Source: DAOUMU01 sp034409055
Lineage (GTDB): Bacteria; Chloroflexota; Anaerolineae; 4572-78; J111
Length of the DNA stretch: 26,047 nucleotides
Direction of reading: 5' to 3'
Assembly (NCBI GenBank): GCA_034409055.1
Contig: DAOUMU010000258.1
Coordinates: forward strand, 1-26,047
The number at the start of each line of letters is the position of its first letter. The first letter of the stretch is position 1. The notes under the pieces were generated by a model that was not told where the DNA came from, made no database searches, and saw nothing but the letters and a program-made list of their open reading frames with translations. Shown piece after piece: positions 9,044 through 18,700 of this stretch. A program made the translations under genes and the position numbers.

Positions 9044-9101
9044 GCGGATGGCGAAGCTGCGAATGGCGAAGCTGCGAATGGCGAATAGGCGAATGGCGAA
9101 G
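9029..9101 (+). repeat. GCGAATG/GCGAAGC heptamer-type array spanning the end of receptor 3
   Basis: Units GCGAATG and variants repeat from 9029 to 9101, including a perfect 15-bp tandem pair (GCGAAGCTGCGAATG at 9051-9065 and 9066-9080). The stop codon of receptor 3 (9041-9043) sits in the second unit. The array fills the whole gap up to the Shine-Dalgarno GAGG (9103-9106) of the next gene. Confidence 0.8.
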
Positions 9102-9112
9102 CGAGGCAGTGA

Positions 9113-11644
9113 ATGATGGAAAATCAAGAATCGACCGGGGCAGTGACCAGGACTGACCAGACCGGTGTTGAAAACCAAAAACCGACTAAGGAAGCGTCGT
9201 TGGAGGCCGGGCTGTCGTTTTGGCAGCAACTGCGGTGGACGTTGATCCTGAACTTTATCTTGTTGGCGGTGCTGCCGGTGGCCGTCGTCCTGTTCATCGT
9301 CCTGACTCGAACGAGTGAGCAGGCCACGCATCAGGTCATCAATCAGCTTGAGTCGGTGGCCACCTTAAAACAGAGCCAGCTCATCCAGTGGATAGAAGAT
9401 AGTCGACTCGTGCTGCAGGTGTTTTTGTCTGACTCGACCCGGGCCAACCGGTTTAGGGATTTTGCTGCGGCTACCCTGCAACCGTCGTCTGGCGAGGGGG
9501 GGGGGACCCTGCCGGAAAGTATGGGGCAGGAACAGGCGGCTCTCAACGGCCTGCTGCGTGATACGGTCAAGGCCCAAACCTTCTTTGAAGAGATATTTCT
9601 CTACAATGCCGAGGGGCAGATTGTGGCTGCCTCCAACGAAATCCAGCTTGGCAAAATTGTCACCCGCCAACCCTATTTCGCCGAAAGCTTGGCCGGGGAG
9701 TTTGTTCAGATCCCCTACTACGAGATCGGCAAGGGCGAGTTGACCATGTTCATCACCCAACCCCTGGCCGATTCCCAGAGTGGCCGGACGGTGGGCGTGA
9801 TGGCCGGCCGCTTAGACACCAGTACCATGGGACAAATTATGCTTGAGCGGGCCGGTCTGGGTGAAAGTGGCGAAACTTACCTGGTCAGTCCCGAAAGCAA
9901 CTACCTGCTGACCCCCAGCCGCTTTGAAAGCGAGGGGTATGTGCTGGCCCGGGCCTACCACAGCCAGGGCATTGACCGGGCCCTGCGCGGCGAGAATGGG
10001 TCCGGCACCTACGGCGACTATCGGGATCCACCTATACCGGTCATCGGCGTGTATCGCTGGTTGCCGGAATTGAAAGTGGCTATGCTGGCTGAAGTTGACG
10101 AAGCGGAGGCGCTGGCTCTCTCCGAGGAAGCGCGTAATTTCAGCCTGCTTGTGGCCGTTGGAGCTATCTTGCTGGCTGTGGGAGTGGGACTTTATGCGGC
10201 CACTCGTATTTCCGGCCCGGTGATCGGCTTGACCCAGGTGGCCACCCGCATTGCCGGGGGTGACTTGACACAACGGGTCGAAATCGACCGGCGCAATGAG
10301 ATTGGTTTGCTGGCCACGGCCTTCAACCGGATGACCGTCCAATTACGGGAGCTAATCGGCTCTCTGGAGCAGCGCGTGGCCGAACGTACCCAACGCCTGG
10401 AAGTTGTGGCCGTCCTGGGTGAGCGACTCAGCGCCATTCTTGAGTTCGACCAACTGTTGAATGAGTTGGTCAATCAGGTTAAAGATCGGTTTGATTACTA
10501 CCACGCTCACGTTTACATCATTGATGAGGAGCAGCAAAACCTGGTCATGACGGCCGGGGCCGGTGAAGCCGGGGCGGCGATGAAGGCCAAAGGCCACCGG
10601 ATTGCCCTGGATGCCCCGGCCAGCCTGGTGGCCCGGGCGGCTCGCTCTGGTGAAATCGTCACGGTGGATAACGTGCGTGAGGCCGAAGATTGGCTGCCTA
10701 ACCCCCTCCTACCCGATACCTATTCGGAGATGGCCGTGCCGATTATGGTGGAGGGGCAGGTGGTCGGGGTACTGGACGTGCAGGAGGACGAGATGGCCGG
10801 CCTGGACGAAGGGGATGCCGGCCTGCTCCGTTCTGTGGCCAACCAGGTGGCGGTGGCCATGCGTAATGCCCGCCTCTTTGAGGAGGTGCAAACTGCCCTG
10901 GCCGAAGTCCGTGAACTTCAGCGCCGGTACGTGGAGCAAGCCTGGGACCGGACCAGGGTGGCCCGGCGGGGAGCGACCCGAGTCCAGTTTAGCCTGGGCG
11001 AGTCGACCACCCTCAACGAAGCAACGGTGGCCGAAGCCCGGCAGCAGGCCCTGGCCCAAGAAGAGCCCACTGTAGTGGTCATTAGCGGCAGCGAACAGTC
11101 GTCAGCCGTTAGCCGTCAGCCGTTAGCCGTTAGCGATGGGGAAGCTACGCAACACGCAACACGCAACACGCAACACGCCCTGGTGGCCCCCATCACCCTG
11201 CATGAAACGCCCATTGGCAACTTACAATTACACGGAGTTAATCCCAATCGCCAGTGGACCGAAGCGGAGTTGGCTTTGATTAACGCGGTGGTCGACCAGG
11301 TGGCCCAGGCCGCCGAGACCCTGCGGCTGCTTGACGAAACCCAGGAACGGGCCAGCCGGGAGCAGATGATCGGCCAGGTCAGTGACAAATTGCGCCGCGC
11401 TCCGGATATGGAAACGTTAATGAAAACGGCCGTGGCCGAATTGTCCCGGCTGTTAGGCCCGGCCCGAACCTTTGTCCGGTTAAGTTCCGAAGCCGAGTTA
11501 GAAGGTCCTCAGGGGACCGGGCCGGCTAATGGCGAACCGGCCGACCAGGCTGAAGAGAGGCTGGCCACCTTAGCCCAAGACCCCCCCGCCGAGCCAGGCG
11601 AGAATGGAGCGGCGGGAGAGAAGAAGAACGGGTCAGGCGATTGA
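9113..11644 (+). CDS. Membrane receptor: dCache_1-like-HAMP-GAF-degenerate GAF (receptor 4)
   Basis: This 843-aa sensor has a cytoplasmic N-terminus of about 43 residues, TM1 at 44-67, an extracellular dCache_1-like domain at 70-340 (QPYFAESLAGEF, GETYLVSPESNYLLTPSRF, GVYRWLPELKVAMLAEVDE), TM2 at 343-366, HAMP to about 420, GAF at about 430-590 (YYHAHVYIID, WLPNPLLP, VVGVLDVQ), a linker, a C-half GAF (690-741) and the common tail (745-790). A Gly/Ala/Pro/Glu-rich extension of about 50 residues follows and is absent from the sister receptors. Two translated heptamer arrays (11101-11135 and 11147-11180) lie in the linker. Start ATG 9113 has GAGG at 9103-9106; ATG 9116 is also possible. No kinase or other output domain is seen. 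Confidence 0.92.
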   Translation: MMENQESTGAVTRTDQTGVENQKPTKEASLEAGLSFWQQLRWTLILNFILLAVLPVAVVLFIVLTRTSEQATHQVINQLESVATLKQSQLIQWIEDSRLVLQVFLSDSTRANRFRDFAAATLQPSSGEGGGTLPESMGQEQAALNGLLRDTVKAQTFFEEIFLYNAEGQIVAASNEIQLGKIVTRQPYFAESLAGEFVQIPYYEIGKGELTMFITQPLADSQSGRTVGVMAGRLDTSTMGQIMLERAGLGESGETYLVSPESNYLLTPSRFESEGYVLARAYHSQGIDRALRGENGSGTYGDYRDPPIPVIGVYRWLPELKVAMLAEVDEAEALALSEEARNFSLLVAVGAILLAVGVGLYAATRISGPVIGLTQVATRIAGGDLTQRVEIDRRNEIGLLATAFNRMTVQLRELIGSLEQRVAERTQRLEVVAVLGERLSAILEFDQLLNELVNQVKDRFDYYHAHVYIIDEEQQNLVMTAGAGEAGAAMKAKGHRIALDAPASLVARAARSGEIVTVDNVREAEDWLPNPLLPDTYSEMAVPIMVEGQVVGVLDVQEDEMAGLDEGDAGLLRSVANQVAVAMRNARLFEEVQTALAEVRELQRRYVEQAWDRTRVARRGATRVQFSLGESTTLNEATVAEARQQALAQEEPTVVVISGSEQSSAVSRQPLAVSDGEATQHATRNTQHALVAPITLHETPIGNLQLHGVNPNRQWTEAELALINAVVDQVAQAAETLRLLDETQERASREQMIGQVSDKLRRAPDMETLMKTAVAELSRLLGPARTFVRLSSEAELEGPQGTGPANGEPADQAEERLATLAQDPPAEPGENGAAGEKKNGSGD
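11101..11135 (+). repeat. GTYAGCC heptamer array inside receptor 4
   Basis: Five units are present: GTCAGCC, GTTAGCC, GTCAGCC, GTTAGCC, GTTAGCG. They are in frame and give the linker peptide SAVSRQPLAVS. The array is 11 bp upstream of a second array of different sequence. Confidence 0.8.
11147..11180 (+). repeat. ACGCAAC heptamer array inside receptor 4
   Basis: Four perfect ACGCAAC units (11147-11174) are followed by a partial ACGCCC. They are translated as part of ATRNTQHAL just before VAPITL. The homologous point in receptor 2 carries a diverged array of the same RYAYGCA type. Confidence 0.85.
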
Positions 11645-11658
11645 GCCAGTTTGGACAC

Positions 11659-11662
11659 GGAG
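11659..11662 (+). promoter_or_regulatory. Ribosome binding site GGAG deciding the start of the next gene
   Basis: GGAG lies 7 nt before ATG 11670 and 4 nt before ATG 11667. No comparable site precedes the far-upstream ATG 11604, which would overlap the previous gene by 41 bp. Confidence 0.6.
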
Positions 11663-11669
11663 ATTTATG

Positions 11670-14600
11670 ATGCCAAAGAACGATGTTAAGGAAAAAGTTA
11701 TCCACCTCAAAGCTCAACTGGCTGTCCTGGAGCAGTGGCTAGGGCAGCAGGAAACGACCGAGGTTCCTCCAGCAGAGGAACTGGAGCAGACTCTGGCCGC
11801 CGTGCAACAAGCCCAGGAGGCGTTAGCCGACCAGGTTGGGGCGACCGAGTGGGTCAAGGACCAGGCCCACCTCGAACCGGCCGTGATCGAGCCCCGGCAG
11901 ATGGCCGAGGCTCTGCGGGAGAGTGAGGCCCGGTATCGCCGCCTGTTTGAGGACTCGCCCATTGCCATCTGGGAAGAGGACCTGTCGGTGATCAAGACCT
12001 ACCTTGACCGGTTACGGCAGGAGGGCGTTGAGGATTTCAGGGCCTACTTCGACCAGCACTCCGAAGAGGTCATCTACTACGCTACCCTGGCCGAAATAGT
12101 CAACATCAACCAGACCACCCTGGAGATGTATCAGGCCGGGAACAAAGCCGAGTTTTTTGAGGGGATCGGGCAGATTTTTGGCCCGGAGACGGTGGAGACC
12201 TTCAAAGAAGAGATGATTGCCATTGCCGAAGGCAAAACCAGGTTTAGCGGCCAGAGCATCCATCGCACCTTAAGCGGGACTAAACTTTATGTGACCTTAA
12301 GCTGGTCAGTCGTGCCGGGCTTTGAGGACACCTTTTCCAGGGTGGTGGTCTCCATCGTCGACGTTACCAATTACAAGCGGGCCGAGGACAATCTTCTAAG
12401 GTTTAAACTGGGTATCGAGCGCTCGGAGGACGCCGTCTTCCTGACCGACGTCGACGGCACCATCATTTACATCAATTCGGCTTTCGAAAAGATATACGGC
12501 TACAGTCGGGCCGAAGCCCTGGGCCAAACCCCGCGCCTCATAAAATCGGGCCTCATATCTCAGGAGGCTTACCAGGAGTTCTGGCAGACTCTGCTGGCCA
12601 AGCAGTCCGTCACCGGTGAAATTGTTAATAGAGCCAAAGACGGCCGGCTAATCACCGTAGCCGCCGGCAATAACCCCATCCTGGATGAAGTTGGGGATTT
12701 GATCGGTTTTCTGTCCATCCATCGAGACGTCTCCGAGCAGAAGCGAGCGGAGGAGATGCTGGCCAAGCGGGCCATTGAGCTTGAAGCTGTGGCCGAGGTG
12801 AGCACGGCCGCCTCCACCATTCTGGAAACGGACACACTTCTGCAAACGGTGGCTGACCTGACCAGGCGCCGGTTTGGTCTGTATCACGCTCACATCTACC
12901 TGCTGAACGAGGCCGGCGACACGCTCGATTTAGCGGTTGGTGCTGGCGACGTGGGACGACAGATGGTGGCCGAGGGGTGGCGTATTCCTCTAAATCGGGA
13001 GCAATCGCTGGTGGCCCGGGCGGCCCGCACCCGGCAGGGGGTCATCGTCAACGACGTGCGGGCAGACCCGGATTTCTTACCCAACCCGTTGCTGCCCGAT
13101 ACCCGGTCAGAGATGGCGGTGCCGATGATTATGGGCGACCAGGTGTTGGGGGTACTGGACGTGCAGGCTGATACGGTCAACCGCTTCACCGAAGAGGACG
13201 TGCGTATCCAAACCACGCTGGCGGCGCAGGTGGCGGTGGCTCTGCAAAATGCCAGGCAGCACGAACGGACCCGTCAGCGCGCGGCCCAGCTTGAATGGTT
13301 GACGCTCATCGAAGCAAGCCTCTCCCAGGCAACGGATGAAGCAGAGATCATGACCGCAATCGCCCTGGCCATCGACCTTGACCAGTTGACCTGTAGTGTC
13401 TCGCTAGAGTATATCGACACAAATGAAAATGGTCAACCGACCAGCGCTTATACGGTGGCCGTTTGGTTTGACGGCATGATCCAGCCAGATGATTCACGTC
13501 TTCACCAACGCTATGAACTCAGGAGTGTGCCCACAACCAAACTCTGGCTTGAGTCGCCAAATGAAGTGTTGTTTATCTCGGATATACATACGGGTCCCCA
13601 GGCTGATGAAAATATGCGTCAGTGTGCCGCTCAATCGGGCATCCAGGCCATCGCCATTCTGCCCCTTTACATCGGGAGGCATTGGCAAGGTATTCTCACT
13701 TTCACCTGGAGTGAGCCTCACACCTTTTCACCTGATGAACGTTTTTATTTTGAGCAACTCATCGAACCGGCAGCCGCCGTTGTGGCCAGTCGCCGGGCCT
13801 ACCTGGTCCAGCAAGAGACTGGCCGCTTTCTCGACTCCATCGTTGAAAATATTCCGACGGTGCTTTTTGTGAAAGACGCGGAGGCGTTGAGGTTTGTCCG
13901 GTTTAATAGAGCTGGCGAGGAATTACTTGGCCTTGACCGGGAAAATATGATCGGTAAGAATGATTACGATTTCTTTTCCCCGGAGCAAGCTGACCTCTCT
14001 GTGGCTCAGGATCGTGAAATATTGGCCGCAGGTAAGTTAGTGGACATCCCTGAGGAACCGGTCCAGACCGCTGACGGTGATACTCGCCTGTTGCATACCA
14101 GGAAGGTCCCAATCTTGGGAGCGGATGGAAAACCCAAGTATTTGTTGGCAGTTTCCGAGGACATTACCGAACGTAAGCAGGCGGAAAAGGAACTACGCCA
14201 CCTGGGCCGGGTGGTGGAGCAGTCGCTGGACGGCATGGCCATTGCCGATCTGGATGGGTATGTGCAGTTCGTCAACCCGGCCTGGGCCAGGATGCACGGC
14301 TATGAGGTCCAAGAACTGCTGGGCCAACCTTTGAGTGTTTTCCACACCGAAGAACAACTCCGGCATGACCTGGAACCCCTCAACGCCAGGGTCATGACCG
14401 ACGGGGCGCAGCAGGGCGAGGTCGGGCACAAGCGTAAGGACGGTTCCACCTTCCCCACCTGGATGACGGTGGACCTGCTCCGGGATGCGGCCGGCCAACC
14501 GGTTGGACTGATCGCCAGTGCCCAGGATATCACCGAGCGGAAACAGGCCCAGGAGATGTTGGCCAAGCGGGCCAAGGAACTCAGTTGCCTCAATGACATC

Positions 14601-15629
14601 GGTCGGGAGATCATGGAAAGCCCGGAGGTGCCCGATTTCCTGCAATGGGTCACCGAGCGCATCACGCCGGCTATGCAGTACCCGGAGGTATGTGTGGCGG
14701 CCATCGAGTTCGACGGCCGCATCTACGGTAGGCGGGAGGCAGTCAAGCTGACCTACCAGATGACCAACGCCCTGCGGGTCGGGGGCAAGGTAATGGGCCA
14801 TGTATACATCGCCTACCGGGAGAAACACAATTTTCTCGACGAGGAAAGCGCGCTGCTGGGTGGTGTTGCCAGGCGGATCAGCGGTTATATCGAAAATCGT
14901 CGCCTGTTGAAGCAGACCGAGCAGGCCCTGTCCGAGGTGGCAGATTTGTACCAGGCCAGCCGGACCATTGCCGACGCCAATAAGCCCGAAGAAGTCCTGC
15001 GGGCCATCGTTAATCACGTGGCCACCACCGACGTTGACCGCTGTTCGGTCTTGCTCAATAACGCGGTCACCGGCCAGGTAGACTGGCTGGAACTGGCCGC
15101 GGACTGGGATCGGACCAGCACCCCTAAAGGTAAAGGGGCTCCGATTGGGACCCGCTACCCGCTGGAGCAATTCCCCCTGGCCGAAATCCTGTCCAAGGAT
15201 GAGTCCTTTGTGGTCAATGACGTGGCCACCGATGAGCGACTGGGTGAAACCGAACGGGAAGTGGCTATCGAGCGCCTGCAAGCCCGCTCCCTGGCCATCA
15301 TTCCTATGGCCACCCGTGAGCACTGGCTGGGCATCGTTTTGGTTACCTGCCGTAGTCCCCATACCTTTACCGAGCGCGAACTGCGGCTATACCAGAGTCT
15401 GGCCGACCAGGCGGCCACGACCATCGAGAACCAGCGCCTGTTCGAGCAAACCCAAACCCGCGTCCGTCACGAGCAAATTCTACGCCAGATTACCACGCGG
15501 GTGCGCGGCTCGATTGACCCCGACATTATCGTGCGCACCGCCGTGCGGGAGTTAGGTCAGGCCCTGGACCGGCCCACCTTTGTCCGGCTGGGCAGCGCCG
15601 AAGAGCTGCGGCGAAGAAATGGCAAATGA
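11670..15629 (+). CDS. Large soluble multi-PAS/multi-GAF sensor protein without output domain
   Basis: This protein of about 1319 aa has no membrane segment or signal peptide. An N-terminal coiled coil (to about 75) is followed by PAS1 (78-242), PAS2 (243-363, ends HRDVSEQKRAEEML), GAF1 (365-530, LYHAHIYLLN, FLPNPLLP, VLGVLDVQ), GAF2 (540-705), PAS3 (715-840), PAS4 (841-963, ends DITERKQAQEML), a GAF-like domain (965-1085), a full GAF (1090-1262) and the common tail (1263-1319). PAS and GAF domains usually bind small ligands or cofactors and pass signals through coiled coils. No heme, flavin or bilin ligand residue could be assigned. No HisKA, ATPase or GGDEF follows. Start ATG 11670 is chosen for its GGAG site; 11667 is next best, and 11604 would overlap receptor 4. 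It is the longest gene in the window. Confidence 0.88.
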   Translation: MPKNDVKEKVIHLKAQLAVLEQWLGQQETTEVPPAEELEQTLAAVQQAQEALADQVGATEWVKDQAHLEPAVIEPRQMAEALRESEARYRRLFEDSPIAIWEEDLSVIKTYLDRLRQEGVEDFRAYFDQHSEEVIYYATLAEIVNINQTTLEMYQAGNKAEFFEGIGQIFGPETVETFKEEMIAIAEGKTRFSGQSIHRTLSGTKLYVTLSWSVVPGFEDTFSRVVVSIVDVTNYKRAEDNLLRFKLGIERSEDAVFLTDVDGTIIYINSAFEKIYGYSRAEALGQTPRLIKSGLISQEAYQEFWQTLLAKQSVTGEIVNRAKDGRLITVAAGNNPILDEVGDLIGFLSIHRDVSEQKRAEEMLAKRAIELEAVAEVSTAASTILETDTLLQTVADLTRRRFGLYHAHIYLLNEAGDTLDLAVGAGDVGRQMVAEGWRIPLNREQSLVARAARTRQGVIVNDVRADPDFLPNPLLPDTRSEMAVPMIMGDQVLGVLDVQADTVNRFTEEDVRIQTTLAAQVAVALQNARQHERTRQRAAQLEWLTLIEASLSQATDEAEIMTAIALAIDLDQLTCSVSLEYIDTNENGQPTSAYTVAVWFDGMIQPDDSRLHQRYELRSVPTTKLWLESPNEVLFISDIHTGPQADENMRQCAAQSGIQAIAILPLYIGRHWQGILTFTWSEPHTFSPDERFYFEQLIEPAAAVVASRRAYLVQQETGRFLDSIVENIPTVLFVKDAEALRFVRFNRAGEELLGLDRENMIGKNDYDFFSPEQADLSVAQDREILAAGKLVDIPEEPVQTADGDTRLLHTRKVPILGADGKPKYLLAVSEDITERKQAEKELRHLGRVVEQSLDGMAIADLDGYVQFVNPAWARMHGYEVQELLGQPLSVFHTEEQLRHDLEPLNARVMTDGAQQGEVGHKRKDGSTFPTWMTVDLLRDAAGQPVGLIASAQDITERKQAQEMLAKRAKELSCLNDIGREIMESPEVPDFLQWVTERITPAMQYPEVCVAAIEFDGRIYGRREAVKLTYQMTNALRVGGKVMGHVYIAYREKHNFLDEESALLGGVARRISGYIENRRLLKQTEQALSEVADLYQASRTIADANKPEEVLRAIVNHVATTDVDRCSVLLNNAVTGQVDWLELAADWDRTSTPKGKGAPIGTRYPLEQFPLAEILSKDESFVVNDVATDERLGETEREVAIERLQARSLAIIPMATREHWLGIVLVTCRSPHTFTERELRLYQSLADQAATTIENQRLFEQTQTRVRHEQILRQITTRVRGSIDPDIIVRTAVRELGQALDRPTFVRLGSAEELRRRNGK

Positions 15630-15716
15630 GGGAATGGGTGAATGGCGAATACCCTACCGGGCACAGGTGAGCGAATGAGCGAAATCGTAAATCGTAAATC
15701 GCAAATCGTAAATCCT
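15616..15716 (+). repeat. Intergenic heptamer arrays: degenerate GAATGGC-type then AAATCGT x5
   Basis: The 101-bp gap between two genes is mostly repeat. A degenerate GAATGG/AATGAG stretch starts in the last codons of the upstream gene (about 15616-15680). Five clean units follow: AAATCGT, AAATCGT, AAATCGC, AAATCGT, AAATCCT (15682-15716). The Shine-Dalgarno AGAGG (15718-15722) of the next gene begins 1 nt later. The motif ACCCTACCGGGCACAGGT (15651-15668) lies within the gap. Confidence 0.75.
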
Positions 15717-15730
15717 CAGAGGTAAGTCGG

Positions 15731-18700
15731 ATGGATAAACTGGCAGCAATGATTAGAAACAAGATGGATACCCTGGCCGAGGGGTACGATCGGCGTCTGG
15801 GCGACATTGAAGGCTACGCCGCGTTACCGGAATCGGTTAGACGGGAGGCGGCTCGATACGACCTGGAGTTGGTTGCCTCCTGTCTGGAGGCCGGGGACGA
15901 GACCGAATTTATCCAATTCATTCAAACTCGAGCCGGCGAACGGCTGGCCCAGGGCTTCAATCAAGAAGCCATGTTGCAAGCCCTGGCCGCCCTGGAGGAG
16001 ACCCTGATGCCCCTGGTGACCAGGGTCGAGGTGGCCAAGTTCCTGTGGCAGGCGCTGACCCAGGCCCGGACGATTGTTTCCGAGCGGACCACCGAGTTGT
16101 TGCGGGAGTCGGAGCAGAAATTCAAGGCCCTGGCCGACAATGTGGCCGTGGGTATCTTCATCCACCAGGACGGTATCATGCGCTACATCGGTCGAGAGGG
16201 AGCCCGTATCCTGGACTATGACAGCCCGGCTGAAATACTCGATCGTTCGATCCTGGAGTTCTTACCCGAGGCTGAACAAGCCCGCATTGCCGATATCGCT
16301 CGCTGGCGCGCGGCCGGCGAACCGGTTCCCGATCATTATGAGACCCGTCTACTGCGGAAAAATGGGACCGCCATCGACGTGTTAATGTACGGTATGATGA
16401 TTGATTACGAGGGACGACCGGCCACCCAGGGTACCTTCATCGACATCACCGAGCAGAAGCGGGCGGAGGAGGCGCTCCGCCAGTCGGAACAAAGACTTGC
16501 GCTCCATATCCAACAAACCCCCCTGGCGATTATTGAATGGAATCTTGATTTTGAGGTGATCGATTGGAACCCGGCCGCCGAAGCAATCTTTGGCTACAGC
16601 CAAGAGGAAGCGCTGGGGCGACACCTGACCGGGTTGCTTGTGCCGGAGGAGATCAAAGAAGCGGTTGATGCGGTGTTGCAAGACCTGGTCAGGCAAAAGG
16701 GCGGCACCCGAAATACCAACGAGAATGTAACCAAAGATGGTCGAATTATTACCTGTGAATGGTACAACACCCCCTTGATTGACCAGGACGGCCAGGTGAT
16801 CGGTGTTACTTCCCTGGCTCTGGACATTACTGAACGGGTGCAGCTTGAGCGGCAAATTCAAGAATCACTGGAACGCCGCAGTCGCCAGGTACAAACCAGC
16901 ACCGAGGTGGCTCAAGAGATTGCCGCCGCCCCGGCCCTGGCGGAGTTGTTCCGCCGGGTGGTCAACCTGGTCCAGGAACGATTTGATTATTATCACGCCC
17001 ACGTCTACACCCTGGAAGAAGAGAATCTGGTGATGCAAGAGGGCACGGGCGAAGCCGGCCGCCAAATGAAAGCGACCGGTCATAAGATCGCCCTGGCCAG
17101 CGAGCAGAGCCTGGTAGCCCGGGCGGCGCGTGAGGGCCGGACGGTACTGGTAGCCGATGTGTTCCAAGAGCCGGGCTGGTTACCCAACCCCCTCCTGCCG
17201 GAGACGAAAGCCGAAATCGCCGTACCCATCAAGCTGCGGGATCAGGTCTTGGGGGTGCTGGACGCCCAAAGTGACACGGTGGGTGGCTTAAGCGAAGAGG
17301 ACCAGCTTTTGCTGGAGGGTTTGTGCGGCCAGATTGCCAGCGCTATCGACAGCAGGCAGGTATTGGAAGAAGCCAATATCTTTCGCCAGTTTGCCGAAGC
17401 CTCCGGGCAGGGTGTTGGTATGGCTGACCTTGAAGGCCAGATTACCTACATGAATCCCACCCTCTGCCGTCTCCTGGGTGAAGCAAAACCAGAAGACACC
17501 TTCGGCAAATCTTTTGCCCCCTATTATCCTGAAGATGTGCAGCAGCGTTTACAGAACGAAGTGTTACCGACCGTAATGACTCAGGGGCAGTGGGCAGGTG
17601 AATCGATGCTCCGCTCCATCAAGGGTGACCTTATTCCGATCATTGAGAATTTCTTCCTCATCCGGGATGCACAGGGACAACCGCTCTATCTGGCCGACAT
17701 CGTCACCGACATCAGCGGGCGGAAACTGGCCGAAGCCGAATTAGAAGATCGCCTGCGTGAGTTGCAAGCCCTGCAGCAGACCATGAGCCGGGAGGGCTGG
17801 CAATCCTTCCGGGAAACGGCCGACTTACCGGCCGGTTACCTGTTTGACCGAACGGCCCTCCACCCGGCCGGCGACCTGTGGGCGCCCGAGATCGAGCTGG
17901 CGGCCACCCGTCAGGCCCTGGCTGCCCCAACCGGCCAGGGGAAGAAGCGCCAGGGAGGCGGTCAGGTGGCCGCAGCGCCGATGCTGATCCATGGCGAGTT
18001 GGTGGGCACCCTGGGCATATATGACGACCCTGAGCGCCCGCTCTCGGCGGATGAGCTGGCCCTGGTCGAGTCGGTCTCCGAACAGGTGGCCCTGGCCCTG
18101 GAAAGCGCCCGCCTGTTTGAGCAGACCCGGGTGGCTCTGGCCGAAACCGAAGGCCAGGCTTACCGCCTGGCCCTGTTGAGCGAGTTGGGCCGGGAACTGA
18201 CCCAGGCCACGACGATCAATGAAACCTTGACCGTGGTCGCTTCCAGGAGCCTCGAAATTATGGACGCCGATCGGGCCAGTATCGCCTTGCTCAAACCCGA
18301 AGGCGATCAATTTGAGTTGTTTGTCCTGAGTGGCCTGGAGGGGGTGTTGCAAACCGGGGTTGAACTACCGCTGGCAGGGACAATGATTGGCCGGACCGTG
18401 CGGGATAATCGACTGATCAATGTCCACGATAGTGGGACCAGTGATGACCTTGATGTGCGTCAACTGCACCAACAGGGTCTCCAGTCGTTTATGGCAGCGC
18501 CCCTGGTGGCCGGCGGCCAGGTGATTGGCACGCTCAATGTGGCCAGTAGCGGGCCAGAGGCTTACAGCGAGCGTGACGAAAACTTGATCCTGCAGGTGGC
18601 CTCCCTCCTGGCCTCGACTCTGGAGAGCCGGCGTTTGTTTGAGCAAGCCCAGGCCAGGGCTCGCCGCGAGCAACGTTTGCGCGAGGTGACCGACCGCATC

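Noticed and set aside
9029..9101. CRISPR-like array
   Set aside because: The units are 7-15 bp with no unique spacers, so this is a simple tandem repeat.
11604..11669. Earlier ATG at 11604 as start of the 1319-aa protein
   Set aside because: It would overlap receptor 4 by 41 bp, lacks a Shine-Dalgarno, and adds an Arg-rich stretch unlike a normal start. GGAG at 11659 favours 11670 (or 11667).
14193..15362. Long minus-strand open frame (389 codons)
   Set aside because: It lies wholly antisense to PAS/GAF coding sequence, has no recognisable domain, and is typical of shadow frames in GC-rich genes. The same applies to the other minus-strand frames, such as 480-959.
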